A DNA stretch of 64,000 bases from CAG-390 sp003523225 (GTDB lineage Bacteria; Bacillota; Clostridia; Oscillospirales; CAG-272), in the NCBI GenBank assembly GCA_902461815.1, contig CABPZE010000006.1, forward strand, positions 34,715 to 98,714, written 5' to 3'. The position numbers were made by a program, and so were the translations under genes. The notes under the pieces were generated by a model. The model saw only the letters and a program-made list of their open reading frames with translations. It searched no databases and was not told the DNA's origin. Of this stretch, positions 60,088 to 64,000 are shown piece after piece (the stretch's first letter is position 1; each line of letters begins with the position of its first letter).

Positions 60088-62565
60088 GTGAAAAACAACC
60101 AGAAAGCAAACCGAAGTTACCGAACCGCGTCAAAAACACTGTCCTTCATGCTCGCCGTAGTCCTGATAGCTGGAATGCTCATTCCGGTCGGATATGCGGA
60201 CAGCACCGGGACAGGCGAGCCTGTAACGCTTAACTCAGAAGATGCGTCTGCCCAAGTGGAAGAAATTCCGTTTGAACTTCCTCTTCTTCCCGGCGATCTT
60301 TCTCCTGAGGAAGCAAAAACCGCTGAACTTGATATGTCAACTGTACCTGATGTAATAAGTGCCGAGGATATTATCAGTCAGAAGCATGTAAAAAGACTTT
60401 ATGAGCAAGAGCCTGATGACTACACGATAATGTTTCAAAATCGTGATCTCAGCAAAACGACATATATTTTTTCTGTTCCGGTCAAAAATTCCGATACCGT
60501 TGATATGTCTGATATTTCCGCAATTCAGAATGTAAGCAGCATCAATGTAAGCCAGTCGGTATCGGGGGCTGCTGTACAGGTAAACAACGCAGCACTTGCG
60601 GTACGCTTAGGCAATCCGGATATTCCCGGCGGATTGATGTCGTACAATATCGGTACATGCGTCATAAGGAGTATCGGAGCGTCTGACAGTCTGATGTCAG
60701 AAGGCGGTTCGGCTGCAAGTGTTGACATTGTTGATGAGATACGCAGTATTGCAGATGCGCGCGCCGCGAATCCCGAAGCAGATGTGTCATCCGGTTTTAA
60801 TCTGACTGTAAGAGATATGCCTGCGTCCTTGAACTCAGGAAGCGGGATCACGTATATCATGATGAACACATCTGATATTGCCGGCGATTATGCTATCAGA
60901 ACCAAAAACAGCGGATTATATTATCTAAAAAATGTCAACAATAATGTCGGTATAGGAACAGGATCCAATTCAACTCCATCGGCGCGGTGGCTTATCGCAG
61001 CCTGCGGCGGGAATACATTTACGATACGTTCGCAGTCAAGCCAGACTATGTATATGATGGAAAGATCATCAGCTCCCGTGCTGCTTTACTACGAGTATTC
61101 GGAAAATCACCAGTGGTATATTACATATGAGACGACAGTGGACGGCGTGGAATACTGGAGCATAATGACGACGTCCTGGCGATATCTGTATCGGTCAAAC
61201 GGAAGCGCAGGTCTTGTGAATGCGGATGATTCTCCCGACGATTCCTGCCTTTGGGGATTCATGAATAAGATAACCTGCGTTGACGTATCGACAATTTCAG
61301 TTGACGATCATGCAAATGTAATTGTGGGCGATGAGATCGATATTGAGTCACTTGTTACCTACTACCCGTCAAATGCAACATATAAGAATATAACCCTTAC
61401 GGGAGTCAACAGCGGTATGCTTGATGAGCTTGAAACTGATACTCTGTTTGAAGTGCTTGCGGTAGGAGTAAACAAAGTCGGGGTTGCATACTCATATAAT
61501 GATGATATATCCTCGGCACAGAGTGCAATAATCTGCTCGACCGGAGGGATAGATATCCGTTCGTCGTTTACACATATGCTGCGAACCAAGACGGACGCCT
61601 CAAAGCTGCTGACGCTGAATGTAAGCCAATCAAACCTCAGCTCTACCTCGCTTTCGCTGAGCGCGATAAACGAAACATGGAATTATCTTACTCAGGCGTT
61701 TACGCTGACTGAGGCTTATTGCGGCGCGTATAAAGTAACGGCAGCGCTTTCAACTGCGCAATACGAAGCTCCGGCATATAATGGCAGCGGTGTGATGACG
61801 GGAGCATATTATCTGGCGGATGAAAACACCAAAAACAACACGCTTGCGATGTCGGGACAGAATCTCTGCTTGACAACTTACAGCGCATCCGACGCTTCAA
61901 AGCACTGGTACATCGTGCGAAACGGTGCTTATTACAGCTTCATAAACGCGGGAAATACAAATTATGCGCTGAGCTTTTCATCAACGTCTGTCGGCGTCGG
62001 CAGCTACTCCGCTTCTTCCGACAGCTATAAATGGCAGACGACCTTCCTCGGTATGAACGTGCCGCTGATAAAGCAGTCGCATAATAACTACTGCGGCGTG
62101 GCGTCTACCCTGCAGATACTTTACGCACTTGACAGCAGCCAGATCGACCGGACGTCGGATGATCTTAAGGATCAGATGGATGCACTTGCGCCGAGTATTA
62201 TGTCGGAAGATTCTGGAAGTAGGTTTCAGATGGTGCAAGTCTTACAGAAAGAAGATGGACGGTATAATGCAATATGGAGCAACCCCGGAAGCCTGGGTGT
62301 ACACATGCAAAACTGTCTTGAGCAAGGCAGACCGGGAATAGTGCATATAACTCCGTCTGTATTTCCGAGGTATATTGCTAATGGATGTGCTATCGGTGAC
62401 GGACATTATATATGCGTCATCGGTTATGATTCGGTTTCAGATTATTTGGTTTTGTCCGACTGCTCCTGCTTTACAGTAAATTACGGGATTTATTTGGTGA
62501 GACCGTCAGAATTCAGCGGTACGTCCGTGTTGCAGGGAGTGGTCAGAGTTCCGCTTGTAAATTAA
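60088..62565 (+). CDS. Secreted protein with lectin-like repeats and C39-like cysteine peptidase
   Basis: An 825-residue exported protein starting at GTG 60088 (AAAGGAG 10 bases upstream). Signal peptide about 17-37 (LSFMLAVVLIAGMLIPVGYA). Residues 40-270 are not recognised. Two similar modules (about 270-350 and 560-650) resemble ricin-like or other carbohydrate-binding trefoils (NSGLYYLKNV, RWLIAACGGNTFTIRS; GAYYLADENTKN, FINAGNTNYAL). Between them lies an Ig-like beta segment with VDVSTISVDDHANVIVGDEI. C-terminal C39-like domain: IKQSHNNYCGVASTL with Cys669, GDGHYICVIGYD with His773 and Asp791. Function inferred: surface or secreted peptidase binding glycans. Confidence 0.75.
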   Translation: MKNNQKANRSYRTASKTLSFMLAVVLIAGMLIPVGYADSTGTGEPVTLNSEDASAQVEEIPFELPLLPGDLSPEEAKTAELDMSTVPDVISAEDIISQKHVKRLYEQEPDDYTIMFQNRDLSKTTYIFSVPVKNSDTVDMSDISAIQNVSSINVSQSVSGAAVQVNNAALAVRLGNPDIPGGLMSYNIGTCVIRSIGASDSLMSEGGSAASVDIVDEIRSIADARAANPEADVSSGFNLTVRDMPASLNSGSGITYIMMNTSDIAGDYAIRTKNSGLYYLKNVNNNVGIGTGSNSTPSARWLIAACGGNTFTIRSQSSQTMYMMERSSAPVLLYYEYSENHQWYITYETTVDGVEYWSIMTTSWRYLYRSNGSAGLVNADDSPDDSCLWGFMNKITCVDVSTISVDDHANVIVGDEIDIESLVTYYPSNATYKNITLTGVNSGMLDELETDTLFEVLAVGVNKVGVAYSYNDDISSAQSAIICSTGGIDIRSSFTHMLRTKTDASKLLTLNVSQSNLSSTSLSLSAINETWNYLTQAFTLTEAYCGAYKVTAALSTAQYEAPAYNGSGVMTGAYYLADENTKNNTLAMSGQNLCLTTYSASDASKHWYIVRNGAYYSFINAGNTNYALSFSSTSVGVGSYSASSDSYKWQTTFLGMNVPLIKQSHNNYCGVASTLQILYALDSSQIDRTSDDLKDQMDALAPSIMSEDSGSRFQMVQVLQKEDGRYNAIWSNPGSLGVHMQNCLEQGRPGIVHITPSVFPRYIANGCAIGDGHYICVIGYDSVSDYLVLSDCSCFTVNYGIYLVRPSEFSGTSVLQGVVRVPLVN

Positions 62566-62589
62566 AATATAATTAAGGAGCAGTAAGAT

Positions 62590-63372
62590 ATGAAAAAAAT
62601 AATTGTATTGATAGCTGTAATTTCAATAGTATCTTTGTTTTGCTTTTCTGCCGGCGCTTCTGGATCATCTGTACCGGAATTGAGTGAAGATGTTTTCGAA
62701 AGTCTGATGTGGAAGGTGTGTCATTCAACAACTGGACTGTATGACCTCAACACATTACAGACAGTATATCCCACTGTTCTTTTCGGATACGATTCGAACG
62801 GCGTCGCATACGCTGGCGGAAAATGCTACTACTACATTGACTACGGTAATAAGGATCTGAGCGGACGGCGCGCCGAAGCCTTTGAAGGGCTTAAGGAATG
62901 TGTGACACTTGAGCTTGCCGAGAAAATGACGGAGGATTTTCACGTCCCCGGCGGTCCTGACGTCGAGCTTATAAGACGCGGGAGCGACGGTACGTGGTAT
63001 AAATTATTCCTTATTCAGCCGAGATTCTTTGTTTTCTCTATTGACGGCATATCCGTGAACGGCAATGAAGCCCAGGTGAAGTGTAATGTAAATGTCGGCG
63101 TTATAGATCTTGAAAGAATGGATACGCGACCTTACCCTTACGACAAAAGCATAAGAATGGACGCTACGGTCGAGCTTGTGTACACCGAGGACGGCTGGCG
63201 CATATCCGGTGGAGATGTGTTTGATTATATTCTCAATTATGCGGCTACGTCTCCGGAAACCGGAGACTCGGACGGCATGCGCGCGGCGGCGCTTGCAGCC
63301 ACTGCGTCTGTTGCCGCTGTCATTCCCGCAGTGATTCTCACCGTTTCCCGCCGCCGGAGAAGGGTCTCATGA
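62590..63372 (+). CDS. Secreted, probably wall-anchored protein of unknown family (VPGGPDVE family, member 1)
   Basis: A 260-residue protein: signal peptide (about 1-24, ends SAGA), an extracellular domain of about 190 residues, and a C-terminal SPETGD motif, hydrophobic span (AALAATASVAAVIPAVIL) and RRRRR tail. That tail looks like a sortase sorting signal with a variant LPxTG box. The domain contains HVPGGPDVELIRRGSDG and WYKL, shared with the next gene, and two cysteines. I do not recognise it. AAGGAG lies 8 bases before the ATG; it follows the C39-like gene by 24 bases. Confidence 0.75.
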   Translation: MKKIIVLIAVISIVSLFCFSAGASGSSVPELSEDVFESLMWKVCHSTTGLYDLNTLQTVYPTVLFGYDSNGVAYAGGKCYYYIDYGNKDLSGRRAEAFEGLKECVTLELAEKMTEDFHVPGGPDVELIRRGSDGTWYKLFLIQPRFFVFSIDGISVNGNEAQVKCNVNVGVIDLERMDTRPYPYDKSIRMDATVELVYTEDGWRISGGDVFDYILNYAATSPETGDSDGMRAAALAATASVAAVIPAVILTVSRRRRRVS

Positions 63373-63444
63373 CAGGTGTTTTGATTTGATTCTTCGGGTT
63401 CTATAGACGCCTATATTGCTTCACATTGATCAAGGGGGACTGTA

Positions 63445-64000
63445 ATGAAAGCAAAACATTTTTTAACAATTATTATTGCCGTTATAACGCTTTTCGCGTT
63501 ATGTATGATACCATGCGGAGCGGAGAACGAGCAACCGACGCTTGACAAAAAGACATTCAGGGAAATATATCGTAGCTTTTGGGGTGCTTCGATTAGTTTA
63601 TATGATGTAAACGGTCATCAACATTATGGGGACATGGTCGAATTCGACACCGATTCAAACGGAATACCATACGCTGATGGGAAAAAATTCACTTATATAT
63701 GCTATGAGAACACCGACATCAGCGGAAACTATGATTATGCGCTTGACATTTTCATGAAATGTATGACACCCGAACTTGCAAAGCGTATGGCGGAGGATTA
63801 TCATGTTCCGGGCGGTCCGGATGTGGAATTTGTAAGACAGGAAAGTGACGGAAAGTGGTACAAATTGAGCCTGTTGACTATATGTCCTTGCTTTGAGCGC
63901 GATATTACCGAGATCATGGTAGACGGAACGAATGCCCGTGTAAAATTCATAGGCGAATTTACGGCGTTGGACTTAATGGCAGATAATGCCGCCCATTCTC
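63445..64000 (+). CDS. Second member of the VPGGPDVE family, cut by the window end
   Basis: An open frame of 185 codons to the window edge, starting at ATG 63445 with AAGGGGGA 4 bases upstream. Signal peptide (about 1-26, ending CGA). It aligns along its whole visible length with the preceding protein: SLYDVN/GLYDLN, DSNGIPYADGK/DSNGVAYAGGK, the YHVPGGPDVEFVRQ block and KWYKL. It is clearly a paralogue from a tandem duplication. Whether it also ends in a sorting signal is unknown because the end lies outside. Confidence 0.8.
   Translation, partial: MKAKHFLTIIIAVITLFALCMIPCGAENEQPTLDKKTFREIYRSFWGASISLYDVNGHQHYGDMVEFDTDSNGIPYADGKKFTYICYENTDISGNYDYALDIFMKCMTPELAKRMAEDYHVPGGPDVEFVRQESDGKWYKLSLLTICPCFERDITEIMVDGTNARVKFIGEFTALDLMADNAAHS

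Overview
The window looks like a chromosomal segment from an anaerobic, Gram-positive Clostridia-type bacterium, most likely an uncultured Oscillospirales/Christensenellales-like gut lineage. The reasons are: conserved Firmicutes gene orders (lon-engB, scpA-scpB-DUF2953-gerW-dacF-rluB, infC-rpmI-rplT, dprA-topA-trmFO, plsX-rnc-smc-ftsY, yhbY-nadD-yqeK-rsfS-leuS); a T-box leader on serS and an L20 leader on infC; strong Shine-Dalgarno sites and sigma-A promoters with 17-bp spacers; and a GerW sporulation protein. TTG and GTG starts are common and infC appears to start at AUA. The taxon is inferred from gene content; no rRNA is present.

Layout. 1-2.7 kb: end of galE, galM, a CPBP membrane protease and an SGNH hydrolase, closed by a terminator. 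2.8-9.0 kb: a D,D-carboxypeptidase, pgi, a small P-loop protein, then the overlapping trio guaB-radC-degenerate response regulator. 9.0-10.7 kb: T-box controlled serS. 10.7-24.1 kb (minus strand): a lipoprotein with a ComEC-like metallo-beta-lactamase domain paired with an SPFH/slipin protein, a 600-bp GC-rich gap, then a long run of housekeeping genes (GNAT-like, rluB, dacF, gerW, DUF2953, scpB, scpA, M50 protease, engB, lon, a secreted unknown, rnhA). 24.4-34.7 kb: an E2/CAT-like acyltransferase, tcdA, NUDIX-MFS-GDPD, a glutaminase-like glycosyl-hydrolase-fold protein, a frameshifted phosphodiester glycosidase gene, a small membrane protein, and a two-gene sufC-sufB Fe-S assembly locus. 34.7-36.2 kb: a GHL10 lipoprotein. 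36.4-57.6 kb: a long plus-strand block for translation, DNA and cell-cycle functions (infC, rpmI, rplT, trmH-type, dprA, topA, trmFO, plsX, rnc, MBL, radical SAM, smc, ftsY, rdgB, yhbY, nadD, yqeK, rsfS, leuS). 57.8-59.7 kb: a MATE transporter and rpsT.

The right end (59.8-64.0 kb) differs. It is more AT-rich and holds three consecutive secreted proteins: an 825-residue protein with lectin-like repeats and a C-terminal C39-like cysteine peptidase, then two paralogues of a family I do not recognise that share a VPGGPDVE signature. One of these has a sortase-like C-terminal tail. This is the best candidate for something undescribed here. No tRNA, rRNA, CRISPR array, insertion sequence or prophage was found.

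Regulation visible in the sequence includes 13 sigma-A-like promoters, a T-box, an L20 leader with attenuator, a possible Shine-Dalgarno-masking hairpin before dacF, a perfect 16-bp hairpin just downstream of rnc, and a recurring family of intergenic hairpins with a common GGGCTGCyGC arm.
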